From NCBI GenBank assembly GCA_039707465.1, contig CM077648.1, forward strand, positions 21,700,119 to 21,764,118: DNA of 64,000 bases, read 5' to 3'. Within the stretch, counting starts at the first letter, position 1. Each line of letters opens with the position of its first letter. This document shows positions 1 through 12,275 of the stretch, one piece after another. Source of the DNA: Rhabdophis nuchalis. Taxonomy: Eukaryota > Chordata > Lepidosauria > Squamata > Natricidae. Below the pieces are notes generated by a model. It saw only the letters and a list, made by a program, of their open reading frames with translations, did no database searches and was not told the origin of the DNA. The position numbers and the translations under genes are program-made.

Positions 1-146
1 CATTCTGTGCGCTTTCAGCGTTTAGTCATGCGAGCCACATGACTATGGAGATGTCTTCGGGCAGCACTGAAACGGAGATGAGCACCGCCCTCTAGAGTCG
101 GGAAGGACTAACACATATGTGTGAGGGGAACCTTTACCTTTATTTT
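1..146 (+). mobile_element. Sauria-type SINE, 3' portion
   Basis: Contains the conserved body GCGTTTAGTCATGC...CACATGACTATGGAGA...AACGGAGATGAGCACCGCCC...AGAGTCGGGAAGGACTA and ends in GGGGAACCTTTACCTTTA, the 3' tail shared by squamate Sauria SINEs and Bov-B LINEs. The same family recurs on the minus strand at 25651-27969. The tRNA-like head is off the left edge. Confidence 0.75.
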
Positions 147-1452
147 AGAGAAAGAGAAGAAACTTCATCAAATTCAGTGATTTGCCTCACAGGCAAAAAA
201 GCACATTGGGGAGAAAAATGTTTTCCACCAGTCAGGGCCACATAAATACTGTCCTCTAGTCTGTTTGCTGTCTTTTATATAATCTCTAAAAACCTGGCTT
301 TTCAAAGTTAGTGCCAGGTAACGGTTGTATTCCAGAGGGTGGAGGCAGTGATAAAATGTCATGATTCTGGCATTCCACAAGATGGCATTGTTTTTAATGA
401 TGACACCCAAAGCCTGCCCATCCTGCATGATCATAGGACAAAAATTGGCTCATACATTTCTTTAGGGTTTATAGATCACCAGAACCTTACTTTGCATTCA
501 GTAGCACATTGGTAACCAGTGCAGCTCATATAACAGAACTGTTAAATGGTTGTACAAAAATGTACTCCTGTTTGTGCTGACACATTTTGTTTAGCTGTAT
601 CATCTAACTGGATTTAAAGCTCCGTGTACAGTGCATTATATTAATCTGAATGAAAAGTAAATTAGGCATGGGTGACAGTGAGTGGGTGACAGTGAGAGTA
701 TGCTAGACTTGGAAAGGTGCAATTTGTGCCCTAGATATATTCGTGCAAAAGCCCTCCTGATCATGGTTGCCAGCTGCTCTTCCAGCAAGTGTCATAAGTT
801 CAGGGAGACTTCCTAGTTTGCAGCAATTGCAATAAACCCATTGAAAACTACGGATGACAAATATTAAGGCACGCCTGATCTTTGAACAAGAGCCATTGAG
901 TCCTGCTAGGGCTGATCCTAAGCCACTCCATCCAGACCTTAAATCCGTTAGGCACTAGGAAAATACATGAGTGACACTTGGTTCGTTAGGAGTTCAGGTA
1001 GACCTCTGAGTATCATCAGGACTTGATCTCCCCCTCTCCCCCCATAAAGGAGTATAGATAGAAGTTTTCAAATTTTAAGTTTATATATAGATAGGTTGTG
1101 AGTTTGAATAACAAAATTCAATTTAGTGCAATTAATTAAATTCATACCAGATCACATTTAATGGGAGCCAAAATTTAATTAATACAAAGTTAGCACAAGT
1201 GGGGTTGAGGCAAGTGTAGGCACAGTTGCCATTGGGGTTTTAGAGTCTAGTTGTCGTTTGCGCAATATGGAGAAAGGGAAGGTTCTGTCCAAGGAAAGCT
1301 CAAAAAAGAAGAGGCTCGTTTTGAAGTATTACATAGAATACAGGACAGAGTAGGTACATGTTGAATATATACCCTTAATATTATTTGAGTATTTAATTAA
1401 ATATATAAAATTTATGTTTTAAATTTTTAATTGCCTACTGTTAAACCGTTAT
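147..1452. other. RAP1GDS1 intron sequence, nothing recognised
   Basis: AT-rich intron DNA. No exon, repeat end or conserved motif was recognised; the open frames in it are short and without homology to known families. Confidence 0.5.
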
Positions 1453-1460
1453 CCTTAGAA

Positions 1461-1955
1461 CAGGGTGGAATTCAAAAATTTTAGCAACAGGTTCTCTGCC
1501 CGGTTGCTGGGTGGGTGTGGCCATGTTGGGCGTGGCCCACTTAGCCTCCTGCATCATGGTGTGAGGGAGTTTCCTTCCTCCCCAGGCTCCGGAGTGTTTT
1601 GTCTAGCCTCCAGGAGGGCAAAAACGGCCTCCCCTGGAGGCTGGAAATAGACCCATTTACAGAGGTCCGGAACTTCCGGAAGGCCCGTTCTTCACCTTCC
1701 CCAGACTCTGGAGGTTTTAGTTGAGCCTCCAGGATGGCAAAAACAGCCTCCCCTGGGCTCCAGAGGCCAGAAACATTTTTTGCCCTTGCAGAGTCTCTGC
1801 GTGGGCCCTGCACTTACCTGCATCCAAAACGGTTTGTGTGGAGACTCCTGGGAGGAGCAAGGTGGGCGGGGCCAGCCAGTCCTTACAACTACCGGTTCAA
1901 AAAACCAGATGTAAAATTAGCATCTAGTTAACCCAAACCGGTCGAATCCCCCCTG
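1461..1955. mobile_element. hAT-type non-autonomous element, 495 bp
   Basis: Termini CAGGGTGGAATTCAAA and, inverted, CAGGGGGGATTCGACC. It is flanked by a perfect 8-bp duplication CCTTAGAA (1453-1460 and 1956-1963), the TSD length of hAT transposons. The interior contains two related copies of a GCCTCCAGGA...GGCAAAAACGGCCTC unit. No transposase frame. Confidence 0.85.
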
Positions 1956-2004
1956 CCTTAGAAATGTGACTTCGCGTTTTGTAAATTACAATATTGTGAC
2001 CAAT

Positions 2005-3365
2005 TTGTGAATTTAGACCCATCAGCCTGACCTCAATACCAGGAAAGATTCTGGAAAAGATAATTAAACAACAAATAAGTGAACACCTAGAAGCAAACAA
2101 AGTAATAGCCAAAAGCCAACATGGGTTTGTCAAAAACAGATCATGCCAGACGAACCTAATTGCATTCTTTGACAAAGTAACAAAATCAGTGGACCAGAGG
2201 AATGCTGTTGATATAATTTACCTGGACTTCAGTAAGGCATTTGATAAAGTAGACCATAACCTACTATTAGATAAAGTAGAAAATTGTGGGTTAGACAGCA
2301 CCACCAGCAAATGGATTCGCAACTGGCTGACCAACCGCACTCAACGTGTAGTCCTCAATGGAACGGCATCTACATGGAAGGAAGTATGCAGTGGAGTCCC
2401 CCAAGGCTCTGTTTTAGGCCCAGTACTCTTTAACATCTTCATCAACGATTTGGATGAGAGGATAAATGGAGAACTCATCAAATTTGCAGACGACACCAAG
2501 CTGGCAGGAATAGCCAACACTCCAGAAGATAGGCTTAAGATACAGAAGGATCTAGACAAACTTGAACATTGGGCACTATGTAATAAAATGAAATTCAATT
2601 GTGAAAAAAGTAAGGTCCTACATATAGGCAAGAAAAACAAAATGCACAAGTACAGTATAGGTGGTACCTTGCTCAATAGTAGCAACTGTGAGAGGGATCT
2701 AGGAATCCTAGTGGACAACCATTTAAATATGAGCCAGCAGTGTGCAGCAGCTGCCAAAAAAGCCAACACAGTTCTAGGCTGCATAAACAGAGGGATAGAA
2801 TCTAGATCACATGAAGCGTTAATGCCACTGTATAGTGCCTTGGTAAGGCCACACTTGGAATACTGCATACAGTTTTGGTCGCCACGATGTAGAAAAGACG
2901 TGGAGACTCTGGAAAGAGTGCAGAGAAGAGCAACCAAGATGATTAGGGGACTGGAGACTAAAACATATGAAGAACGGCTGCAGGAGCTGGGTATGTCTAG
3001 TTTGATGAAGAGAAGGACCAGGGGAGACATGATAGCAGTGTTCCGATATCTCAGAGGGTGCCACAAAGAAGAGGGAGCCAAACTATTCTCCAAGGCACCT
3101 GGGGGCAGGACAAGAAGCAATGGGTGGAAACTAATCAAGGAGAGAAGCAACTTAGAACTAAGGAGAAATTTCCTGACAGTTAGAACAATTAACCTCTGGA
3201 ACAGCTTGCCTCCAGAAGTTGTGAATGCCCCAACCCTGGAAGCCTTTAAAAAGATGTTAGATAGCCATTTGTCTGAAATGGTATAGGGTTCCTGCCCACG
3301 CAGGGGGTTGGACTAGAAGACCTACAAGGTCCCTTCCAACTCTGATATTGTATTGTATTGTATTG
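2005..3365 (+). mobile_element. CR1 LINE, 5'-truncated, with 3' end
   Basis: Runs from the middle of the reverse transcriptase (ISLTSIPGKILEKIIK frame) to the typical CR1 3' terminus GGACTAGAAGACC...AAGGTCCCTTCCAACTCT, then an ATTGT microsatellite tail. The N-terminal endonuclease is missing. Orientation is the same as RAP1GDS1, in an intron. A hAT MITE sits directly upstream. Confidence 0.9.
2189..3286 (+). pseudogene. CR1 ORF2 C-terminal fragment (reverse transcriptase)
   Basis: 365 codons without a stop. Motifs in order: IYLDFSKAFDKVDHNLLL (palm motif A), GVPQGSVLGPVLFNIFIND (motif B), FADDTKLAG (catalytic FADD near residues 99-102), then the CR1 C-terminal domain with [24 protein letters not shown] and [15 protein letters not shown]. 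The frame continues upstream of 2189 without an ATG, so this is a fragment lacking endonuclease and cannot be autonomous. The open frame suggests a fairly recent insertion. Confidence 0.9.
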
Positions 3366-4599
3366 TAAATTCATTAGCGAATCCTACTTTTATAAAAATT
3401 TAAGTTATTCATAACGGCATCACTAAGACTTTAAATTATTTCAAGGGAAGACAAGTCTTGAGAGTAAGCGTGCATGTTTGATTAAAAATTAAAATTTAGA
3501 CATTGCAATTGAATTGCTAAATCTTCTTACAGGAAAGATTAGACTGGCAAAGTAAAGTGTCCTTTGTCATCTCCACACTTAGTGGCTTCATGGGCGACCT
3601 TTGCTTTTTCCTTCTTGGTATAGAAATGGTTTATTATTGCCTCAAGGGTTTTATTTTTACTTCCCCATTTATCTTACAGCCTGAAATTTCCAGGTGATCT
3701 CCTTTCCAAATATTAATCAGATGCAACCTCACTTAGCTTTTCAAGTTCAGCCAGTGTAAGGGCAGCAGCCTTGTATGTATAAACACTATACTTTTATGCC
3801 TGGTTTTTCTTACCTAAACAGGACCATGCTACGTTTCACCTTTCGTTGTTTTTAATGAAAACATATTGAGAACAGTCGTGATGCAAACTGTCTGATGAGT
3901 GTTTGTTTGTTAGGTTTGCAGCCAGCAGAACATTGTGCTTTAAAAAAAAAAAATCTATACTGTAGTCTATTTCAAAAGGCAACAACACCTTCCAATTTAT
4001 TACAGAAACTGGGAATGTTTTACGTGGGAGTTTACTTCACTGCTGACAAGGTAATAGACAAACAGAGAATAAGACAAAACAACATGTTCCAAACTTGTTT
4101 TGACTGGGATATGGTGGGTATATTTAGCAGGCAATTCTCCAGTGCTTCATGCATGGAGAAGAGAGAGACTGTAATTAGAATTGTGACACTCTGAATTTAC
4201 AGTGTGGTTTGTCCTTCCTTAAAAGATGAAGACTGCTGGAATATAGTCACAGAATCAGCATTTCTGGCAGTTCCCCTCCTCCAAATTAATTCTGATTAAT
4301 TTTAGATTAAGTGGATCCAAAAAGGCACAGGTGAGTTTTCTCACCCTCCAGTCTTGTAAATAAACAGTGTTGTGGGCAGATTTACTTCATATCACCTCAT
4401 CAGCTTCTGCAAAGAGGAAGGGACTCAAGAGGCTAAAGGGAAGAGGGGGAAATTGGCCCTAAACAGCAATCTGTGTTATTTATAAGATCTCATAGAGTCC
4501 ACCTAGCCTTTAGATGTCATATGCAGTTGATTTGTTTTTGTATATATTGTATGACAAGGAACAAAATTCTCTTGGTGCTTTACATACATCCCAGCAAAT
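3366..4599. other. RAP1GDS1 intron sequence, nothing recognised
   Basis: No exon and no repeat boundary recognised. The 99-codon open frame at 3895-4194 spans a poly(A) run and has no recognisable domain. Confidence 0.5.
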
Positions 4600-4607
4600 A
4601 TCTGCAT

Positions 4608-4883
4608 CAATAGTGGGATTCAAATTTTTTTACTACCAGTTCTGTGAGCATGGCCTGGTGGGCATGGCAGGGGAAGGATACTGTAAAATCTCCATTCCCT
4701 CCCCACTCCAGAGGAAGGTTACTGCAAAATCCCTATTTCCTCCCAATCAGGTGGGGCTCGGGAGGCAGAGAATAAATGGGGGCGAGGCCAGCCAGAGGTG
4801 GTATTTACCGATTTTCTGAACTACTCCAAATTTCCACTACCGGTTCTCGAGAACTGATCAGAGCCTGCTGAATACCACCTCTG
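4608..4883. mobile_element. hAT-type MITE (CAGNGGTGRNATTCA family)
   Basis: Ends CAATAGTGGGATTCAA and inverted CAGAGGTGGTATTCAG. Perfect 8-bp TSD ATCTGCAT at 4600-4607 and 4884-4891. The interior includes GGGCATGGCAGGGGAAGGATA and ACCGGTTCTCGAGAAC. It belongs with 31434-31700 and 35549-36020. Confidence 0.85.
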
Positions 4884-5250
4884 ATCTGCATCCTGTGTAT
4901 CTTTTTTAAGCTTATTTTTACCTATACACAATTTGCATTGCAAGGAGTCCCTGAAAAATCAGTTCATTTATGGTAACAAAAATGTATGTGTATTTTGATG
5001 GTTCTAATTGCAGAATATTAGCGTAATATAAACTGTAGGAGTAAGGATTAGTTTCCTGGAATGCTTACTTGCTTGACAATTTTTTTTATCAAATTCTCTC
5101 TGCAGAATACTTAAGACAGTGCATAGGAAATTTTTATCTCCACACTACTGATCAATCTTTATAGCTTCCCTTTCAAAACATAGATTAGCTTGAGGCTCAT
5201 CCCTGGATATATATTTTTTCTATTAAAAACCAACAACTGACAACATTCTG

Positions 5251-5265
5251 CCCCCCCCCCCCCCC
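5251..5265. repeat. Poly-C tract
   Basis: Run of about 17 C residues inside the RAP1GDS1 intron. Homopolymers of this length are prone to sequencing error. Confidence 0.7.
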
Positions 5266-5470
5266 AACAAAGTGTTTGCTGCAGTGAGATAAGGCTGAAT
5301 CATTTGGTTTTGGGGCATTTCTTGTCCCACTTTATCGCAATAAAATCAGTATGTAGCATTTTGATATGGAAATGCCTTAAACATTATGATGAAAAAAGAT
5401 TACATTTTGTTGCGCCCTTATGTATAATCAAATAAAACAGAAATCAGATGACCTTTTCTTTGTTCTAGAG

Positions 5471-5605
5471 CAGGGGTTCCCAAACTTGGCAACTTGAAGA
5501 CTTGTGGACTTCAACTCCCAGAATTCTCCAGCCAGCAAAGCTGGCTGGAGAATTCTGGGAGTTGAAGTCCACAAGTCTTCAAGTTGCCAAGTTTGGGAAC
5601 CCCTG
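5471..5605. mobile_element. Hairpin hAT MITE, copy 1
   Basis: Starts CAGGGGTTCCCAAACTTGGC and ends with its exact reverse complement. The two arms of about 60 bp pair almost perfectly around AGCCAGCAAAGCTGGCT. Flanks TTCTAGAG and CTCTAGAG match at 7 of 8 bases, as an aged hAT TSD. No coding potential. Confidence 0.85.
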
Positions 5606-6308
5606 CTCTAGAGAGTAAATGTGTGTGTATGTATGAACTATTTTTGTGCTGGACCTTATGTGTGTATCATATATCTCTTGTATCCAAAACTTTACTTCTA
5701 GGAAGGAAGGAAAGACAAAAGTACATGTGGATTTTGACAGCCTTGTTAAGCTATTTACCTTTCATAACAATTTTTGTGCACAATAATCATTGCAGAGATT
5801 CCTTTCATCCTGCTATATTTTTTTTCTTTTTTGCTAATGGGACTGTGTTAAATGAATTGCCTCGAGATTTTCTTTTGCAAGGCACTACTTTATTGTCTGG
5901 GAGAAGGGATGTTAATGTTCAACATATTGGCCCCTCCATTCATATTACAAAACAAATTAGAAACATTGTGATACATTACTTTTGATTATGTAAAAATGTT
6001 ATAATACATTACTTTAGATTGTATGGTCCATAAAAACTTCAGCAATGGAATAATGTATAATTTATTTGGGTTATATGGTTCAAGCATAAATTATTACTTC
6101 TAAAAATGTTGCTACAATATGCTTCAACAGATAGAAGACTAACTTTGAGTCACTTGTATTCAGACAGCAAACGAGGATCAAGACCTATTTGAAGAACTCT
6201 TTGCGAAGTATATGGTACATGGAATTATTATGTTATGGCATAACTGCTAAACTGGAAAACATTAACTAATACCATTGGTCTGCTGCTAGATTTCTTTATA
6301 CCATAGAA

Positions 6309-6676
6309 CCGTGATGGCGAACCTGTGGCACAGGTGCCACAGGTGACACACAAAAACATTTCTTAGGTCACGCAAGGCATTGCCCTGTCAGCTCCAGAGC
6401 GCATGTGTGCGCTGGCAGCTGATTTAGACCTTCCTTTGAGGCCGTTTTTCGCTCTCTGGAGGCTTCAAGGAAGCTCCTGAAGCCTTTAGAGGAGGGGGGA
6501 GAGGTTGTTTTCACCCTCCCCAGGCTCCTAGAAAGCCTCTGGAGCTGGGGAGGGCGAAAAAAGCGTGCCAAAAACGGGGTCACGCACATAGCATTATGGG
6601 TGTGGCACGCCCATGCACGACCCCCCTACGCTCCCCTCGCTTTTGGCACGCGAGCCAAAAAAGTTTGCAATCACTG
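6309..6676. mobile_element. hAT-type MITE (GTGATGGCGAACCT family)
   Basis: Ends CCGTGATGGCGAACCTGTGG and inverted CAGTGATTGCAAACTTTTTT. Perfect 8-bp TSD CCATAGAA at 6301-6308 and 6677-6684. Related partial copies are seen near 21104 and 39107. Confidence 0.85.
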
Positions 6677-6988
6677 CCATAGAAGAAAGGATTGAGTAGG
6701 TAGCAAGCAAATGCAAGCCATTGTAAATAACATAGCTGATGAGACAAATAAAGCAAAAAACAACGCATTCTAAACTGTAACTTGCTTATCTTTTGGAAAA
6801 CACAACAGTTTGAATCCGGATTTTGCTGAATACCAGAAAGATACCATGATCACTTGTCAAATGCCAAAAAATAGTTCTTACAGGACTACAAAGAAGTTCA
6901 TGCAGTTCCTGACTAAAGTCATCTTCCAGAATGACCTATTTTGTTTCTGCACTGTGCTGTGACAGAGAGGGATATAAATAGTCTATTC

Positions 6989-7210
6989 CAGTGGTTCCCA
7001 ACATTTTTTTTGGCCAGGCCCCATCTTTAAAATCCTGATGCCCCTCCCCTCTCCGTGACATGTAATTCTTACTTTACTCAAAAAATGAACTCTACTCACG
7101 TAGAGGAAGCCTAAAAGGCCATTAAGTTGGTTTAAACAAGGTTCAAATTGCCCACATTAAAAATCGAATTGCCCCCCTGTGGGGTGTGGGCCCCATGTTG
7201 GGAACCACTG
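6989..7210. mobile_element. hAT-type MITE (CAGTGGTTCCCAACA family)
   Basis: Terminal inverted repeats CAGTGGTTCCCAACATTTTT and inverted CAGTGGTTCCCAACATGGGG. Flanks GTCTATTC and ATCTATTT match at 6 of 8 bases. GC-content and interior differ from the hairpin family. Confidence 0.75.
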
Positions 7211-7355
7211 ATCTATTTCTTCTAGGGTCTTGAAGCCTGAATCCCAACCATCTTGTCAACCACTCTCCCTAAAGAGGGAAGGTTGGAAACTGGGTTGAAG
7301 TTGTTTAATATGGCTGAATTGAGGAACATCATCTTTCACGGCAATATACTACCAC

Positions 7356-8003
7356 TTCCCGACTGGACTATTGTAACTCTCTCTACATGGGGCTCCCCTT
7401 GAGGTGCACTCGGAGACTTCAGCTAGTCCAGAATGCAGCCGCGCGAGCAATTATGGGAACCTTAAGGTTTACCCATGTAACACCGCTCTTGCGCGAGCTG
7501 CACTGGCTGCCTGTCGTCTTCCGGGTGCGCTTCAAGGTTTTAGTTATCATCTTCAAAGCGCTCCATGGCTCGGGACCTAGCTATTTGCAGGATCGGATCC
7601 TGCCTCATACATCCACACGGCCAATTCGCTCCCACAGAGAGGGACTTCTCCGGGTGCCGTCCACTAGACTTTGTCAGCGGGCGACGCCCAGGGGAAGGGC
7701 TCTCTCTGTGGCGGGCCCAGCTCTCTGGAACGACCTTCCCCCCGACATTAGAACAACTACGGACCTCCGCTCCTTCCGTCTAAAACTAAAAACATATTTG
7801 TTCTGCTTGGCCGGCCTAGGGTAGTCTCTCGTCTATGGGATTGTTAATAATTTTAGATAGGGATTTTAGTATTTTAATTGGTAATTTTTAGCGCAGGGAT
7901 ATATTTAATTTGTTTTTATCATGTGTATGTGTATTTATTGTTTTATTCGCCCTGTGCACCGCTCCGAGTCCCTTTGGGGAGAGGGAGCGGTCAACAAATT
8001 AAA

Positions 8004-8035
<32 letters not shown>
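7356..8035 (+). mobile_element. L2-clade LINE, 3' fragment with ATTG tail
   Basis: Open frame at 7387-7824 encodes the L2 C-terminal region (QNAAARAIMG, LRELHWLPV, FKALHGSGPSYL, PALWNDLPPDIR). The 3' UTR ends CGCTCCGAGTCC...GGGGAGAGGGAGCGG and runs into an (ATTG)n microsatellite. The fragment is very similar to the longer copy at 56.1-58.3 kb. Confidence 0.88.
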
Positions 8036-8036
<1 letters not shown>

Positions 8037-8743
8037 CCTTCAAGGAGGAAGGTGGTAGAATTTTGTCCTTCCATAGAGAAGCATTAACTTCCTCCAGAAT
8101 CTGGATGTAGCCCCCAACGCCACTGCTCTGCATACACAACTTTGACTGAGAATTTCTGGCAATGGTAGCTCATTCCCTGACCATCATGTACCTACTCATA
8201 ATGTAATTTGATTGCTTCAACATGTTCTACATTTTGAAGGTAGCCCCAAAGTGGCAGTGGGTTCAGAAAACAGGGGCCAGACAGTTGGTAGAAGATATAC
8301 ACTTTGAGGGATCATTACTATTCTGCAGATGCTGCCTTTTGCTTTTTCTTTGGAAGTGGGTTTCCAAGACCACTTTGGAGTTCTGATTATAACCTATGCA
8401 TCATAATGTCAGAATATATCAGGGGTCACCATATTAAACATGATCTGTCTGAACTTCTAGAGAAGGCTTTCTTAAGATCCCCCTGGAGTTAAGAGAAGTT
8501 TATATTAGAAAACAAACCTTCTCAGGATTGGATTTCTCATTATGAAATAGGCTGTCCCAGAAAGACTTCAGGATCTTTTCTACTGACAGTTCGATGTGCA
8601 TTGAACAATCATTTTGTCTCAACAGGCTTTTGACCTTTTGTGAAGCCGTATGGCAATCATCTAGATTTAATGTTCTTTTTTTCAAACGTCGTTAATGTAT
8701 TATTTTTTGTATGTTGATCAGAGTATTTTAAGTTGGGGAGGTG

Positions 8744-8777
<34 letters not shown>

Positions 8778-9737
8778 TGTATGTATGTATGTATGTAGTC
8801 AAATTCCATTAAAAACAGTCTTTGTCCTTTAGCTGCTAATCATTTAAACATGGATCATCTAATTCTGGTGATGAACATCATCCTCATCAGCATTTTTTCA
8901 CATAACAGGCATCCAGGTTCAAGCAGCTGCTTTCCTGTGCATGTCCGCACACATGTGGTCCATCAGGGCTCCTTAAAGGAAGCAATATGTCAAAATATTT
9001 TACCTACAGATAAGTTTCTTTTTTTGCAGGAATTCTCTTCTTCTTGATTTACCTACCTGTTTTTTTTTATTGGCTAGGTGGATTTTGTAAAGTGTTAATA
9101 TTATTTGGGTACAATTGACTTTCCAAAATCCAGAGATGCCCTGTGATATATCTCTGCTATAAAATAGGAGCTATGCAACGTGACCTAAGAAAAATATATG
9201 CCTTTCGGGAGATCCAATTCTTTATATTTTGTTTCCTTGTGTTGAAGAAATTCCCCTTCTTGACTCCCTACCTTCACAGTGCCTTTGAGATGTATTGATT
9301 AAGTTGTTGGATTGGCGCCAGGGTGACCCAGATTCTGCTCTCAGCTGTGGACTTCCTGGATCAGATCATATAATTTTCATTTAGCTAACAGACTGCTTCC
9401 GAGGGGGAAAAATGGGAGGAAGGTACTGTGACTCCAGACCATGAACAAAAACTCAGCATGTCAATCTAATAAATGAATATTTGCTCAGAAAAAAAGAACA
9501 CAAACTGTTGCAACAGATAAGTGTTTTCCCAGGATGTTATAGTCTCTGAAGTTCTCCTAAGCATCTTTAACATGGACAAAATAATTATGCAAAATCCTGC
9601 TGAAACATTCTTGCACAACACACTTAACAACAGCACTAATAATCCAAGACCTTTGTTCTCTTTATGATTATTGTTATGTTTGGAACTCTTAAGTGCCTTT
9701 TTAATTTTATTTCTTAATTTGACTCTTTGTTTTACAG
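8036..9737. other. RAP1GDS1 intron before the cassette exon
   Basis: No coding exon other than 9738-9884 found. It contains a GTAT microsatellite at 8751-8797. A pyrimidine-rich stretch with TTGTTTTACAG leads into the exon. Confidence 0.5.
8751..8797. repeat. (GTAT)n microsatellite
   Basis: About twelve uninterrupted GTAT units in a RAP1GDS1 intron. Confidence 0.95.
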
Positions 9738-9884
9738 ATGAGGGCAGAAGCGCAGTTGACCTTGCAGGTGGGGCACAGATTGTAATAGACCATTTAAGGT
9801 CACTGGGCACTAAAACAGATCCAGCCAATGAGAAGCTCTTGACTGTCTTTTGTGGCATGCTGGTGAACTATAGCAATGAGAATG
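9738..9884 (+). CDS. RAP1GDS1: RAP1GDS1 exon, ARM repeat C (cassette exon)
   Basis: First RAP1GDS1 exon in the window. It opens after a TTTTACAG acceptor and closes with G before GTAAAC. The frame reads GRSAVDLAGGAQIVIDHL, then TDPANEKLLTVFCGML and NYSNEN, which is SmgGDS at about human residues 122-170. SmgGDS is a cytosolic armadillo-repeat protein that binds small GTPases with a polybasic tail (RhoA, Rap1, K-Ras), acting as chaperone during prenylation and as exchange factor for RhoA/RhoC. The exon is 147 bp, begins and ends in phase 1, and so can be skipped without a frameshift. Its length (49 codons) and position are those of the segment absent from the 558-residue human isoform. Alternative use here is inferred, not seen. 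Upstream exons are outside the window. Confidence 0.95.
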
Positions 9885-12274
9885 GTAAACAAATATGCTA
9901 AAAAACTATCTTACCTATGCCTTTATCTATCTACACACCTATTAGAAAAAAATAAATGTAGGGTGTATAAATTGAAAAACAAAGGTGGGAGGCCAATAAA
10001 TTTTATAAATAAATGAATAAAAAACCAAAAGAAATTACCTTGATTTTAAGTGAAATGGTGTTTTTGATTTTATTAATTAAATTACTGCAGCATTAATGTG
10101 TATCATCAAAATAGTCAATGCACACCTGTCCCAGTTCAGACTTCCATGTCCTTCTCTGAGTGCTGGGCTGTTTTTAGAAGAGTAGTTACTCCCGTTCTTT
10201 TTAATAGCTTGAGTTAATGGGAGAAAGATATGATAGTAGCTTCTAATTGCAAGGATAATGTACAAAGCCAAGTGAGCTCTTTGCTCGTGCAGTGGTTTGG
10301 CCAACGGTGATTGCCCTTCTACACGCTACCACCAACACAAAACGTGAGAAAGAACTTCCATGTTTAGGGTGGTGACTAGAGTTTTACCCCCCTTTAAAAC
10401 TCTGCCTATGTTGCACTTAGATGCCAAACTTCATCAGCCTCAAAGTGTTAGATGAGCTGTGTTCAAATATAAGTTTTATTCATTCTTCCCTTCCCTGTTT
10501 ATTGCTGCACAAAGATTTATACAGAGAGCCCCTGTTCCAGGCATACGGTTGCCGAGGGGGTGGTTTTTCAAAAGGCTTTTGTGCCAAAATTGGTACTTGA
10601 GAAGAAAAGAAATAAAGGACAGATATACATCTTCGATACTCTTTCTCAGTTTCATAGATGCCAGGAATCATTAAGAACCAGGTGAGCCTCTGGTTGGTGT
10701 CTATGTATTGGGAACTTGCTTATATGGAGATGCAAAGGTGAATATTTATAACAATACATTGTTTTCTCCTGAAGAAACTTATATCAAACTTCTATACCCT
10801 TTCTTGTAGGTGTCATCTGCTAATCTGCCATCTCTCACTCTGTGTTAACTCTTCTCATTCATGTTTCTTACCTGTAACATTGTTTCAATTTAAATGCGCA
10901 TGCTGAAATAATTGACTGGATTTCCTTGAACTTTTCTTGAATAAGAGGGAGTCATTATTTCTAATTGATAGGTTGATTAGATGGCCCAAATGAATTTGCT
11001 TTCCATCTCATCCCAAACCTGAGGATGATCATTATATTCATTTCATTTAGTTATCTATGAGAGCTTTTCTGAATGGATTATAATAGAAATTCCCAAAGAA
11101 ATAACAGTCCTTGCAATATAACGCTAAATGAACTACTAATTCCATCTGAGAAACACTTCAAAGAAAGTCCTCTAGTGGACGTCAAGTCTCTATATCAATT
11201 AGCATAATTAGAAAAGTCTACATTTGACTGTGTGTTTTCTTAATGTTTATGTGGCAAGGCACACTTAAAAAATGTGAGTCTGAAAATACTGCTCATGGTT
11301 TCTCCTTTTATTTGGGGTGCACTGTTTTATTTTGGTACAGTTATGTATTGGAACATTAGCAACCAATGTGACTTTCAAACTTGGAACCTTCTCCCATTTC
11401 TGCAGCAGCTCCACAATCTGGAAGCTCTGTCTAATCATCACCAGCTGTCCCTGGAGTCATATGTTATAACCATGGCAAAGAAGTAGAGCATGCACAATTA
11501 TGGCTGGCATGACAGCTGTGATTCTTCCTGAACTGGTCAGATTTGGTAACAGCCATCCATGGTTATATCTAATCTTTTAAGCTGGTCATCTCAGAAGAAA
11601 GCTATTCATAGGGTGTCCTTTGAAATGTGTCTGGGATTTGCAATCGATGTGAAACAAAAACTAGACTCTACTAACCTGTACAAGATACAGGGATCCAAAA
11701 GGTTTGCACTGATTGTCCAGTGCTTCCTGAGCATAATTCAAAATAAATTTGGGTTTGTATTTCTATCAATATTTCAGGCCTTAAAAATCTTTGGGATCTG
11801 TATATGGACATGGCTGCAGGAGGATCCCTTCTTAAGATGCTTCATTGCCTATCTGGTGCAGAAGAATTTAGCAATACACTTGAGCTATTGAATGTACTAC
11901 TTCAAGAGCTGAATTTGGTTCCCATTATCCCAGGATATAGAAAATACATGTTGCCTTGATTGTTTTATATTTTACCTTTTCAAAATTTCTCTTTGTTCTT
12001 TGAAATTTGAGATAAGCAAAAAAAGGGAAAGATAATCAGTGTTCTACTTTGATAATTATTTTATCTATGAAGGCTTATGACTTGTTAACCACTGTTTGAA
12101 AGCTGTTTCTAATGACAGCTTGAATTACATTGTAAGTGGAAGTCGATTGTGTAATATGATCTACTGAGTATTATTGAGATTCAAAACATTTATATAGAAT
12201 GTGTATATTTAGTTATCCTTTGCTCATATTATTCTATTACTAATAATATTGTTCATATTATTCATATTATTCTA
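9885..12274. other. RAP1GDS1 intron sequence, nothing recognised
   Basis: No exon, LINE, SINE or MITE end identified. The stretch around 11400-11760 has a more even base composition than its surroundings and may be an old unrecognised repeat, but no family could be named. Confidence 0.45.
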
Positions 12275-12275
12275 A

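Noticed and set aside
1..9737. Search for earlier RAP1GDS1 exons (N-terminal ARM A and B)
   Set aside because: No frame matching the expected residues ~1-121 found; they must lie left of the window.
9466..9858. 130-codon minus-strand frame over the cassette exon
   Set aside because: Antisense shadow of the real exon at 9738-9884.
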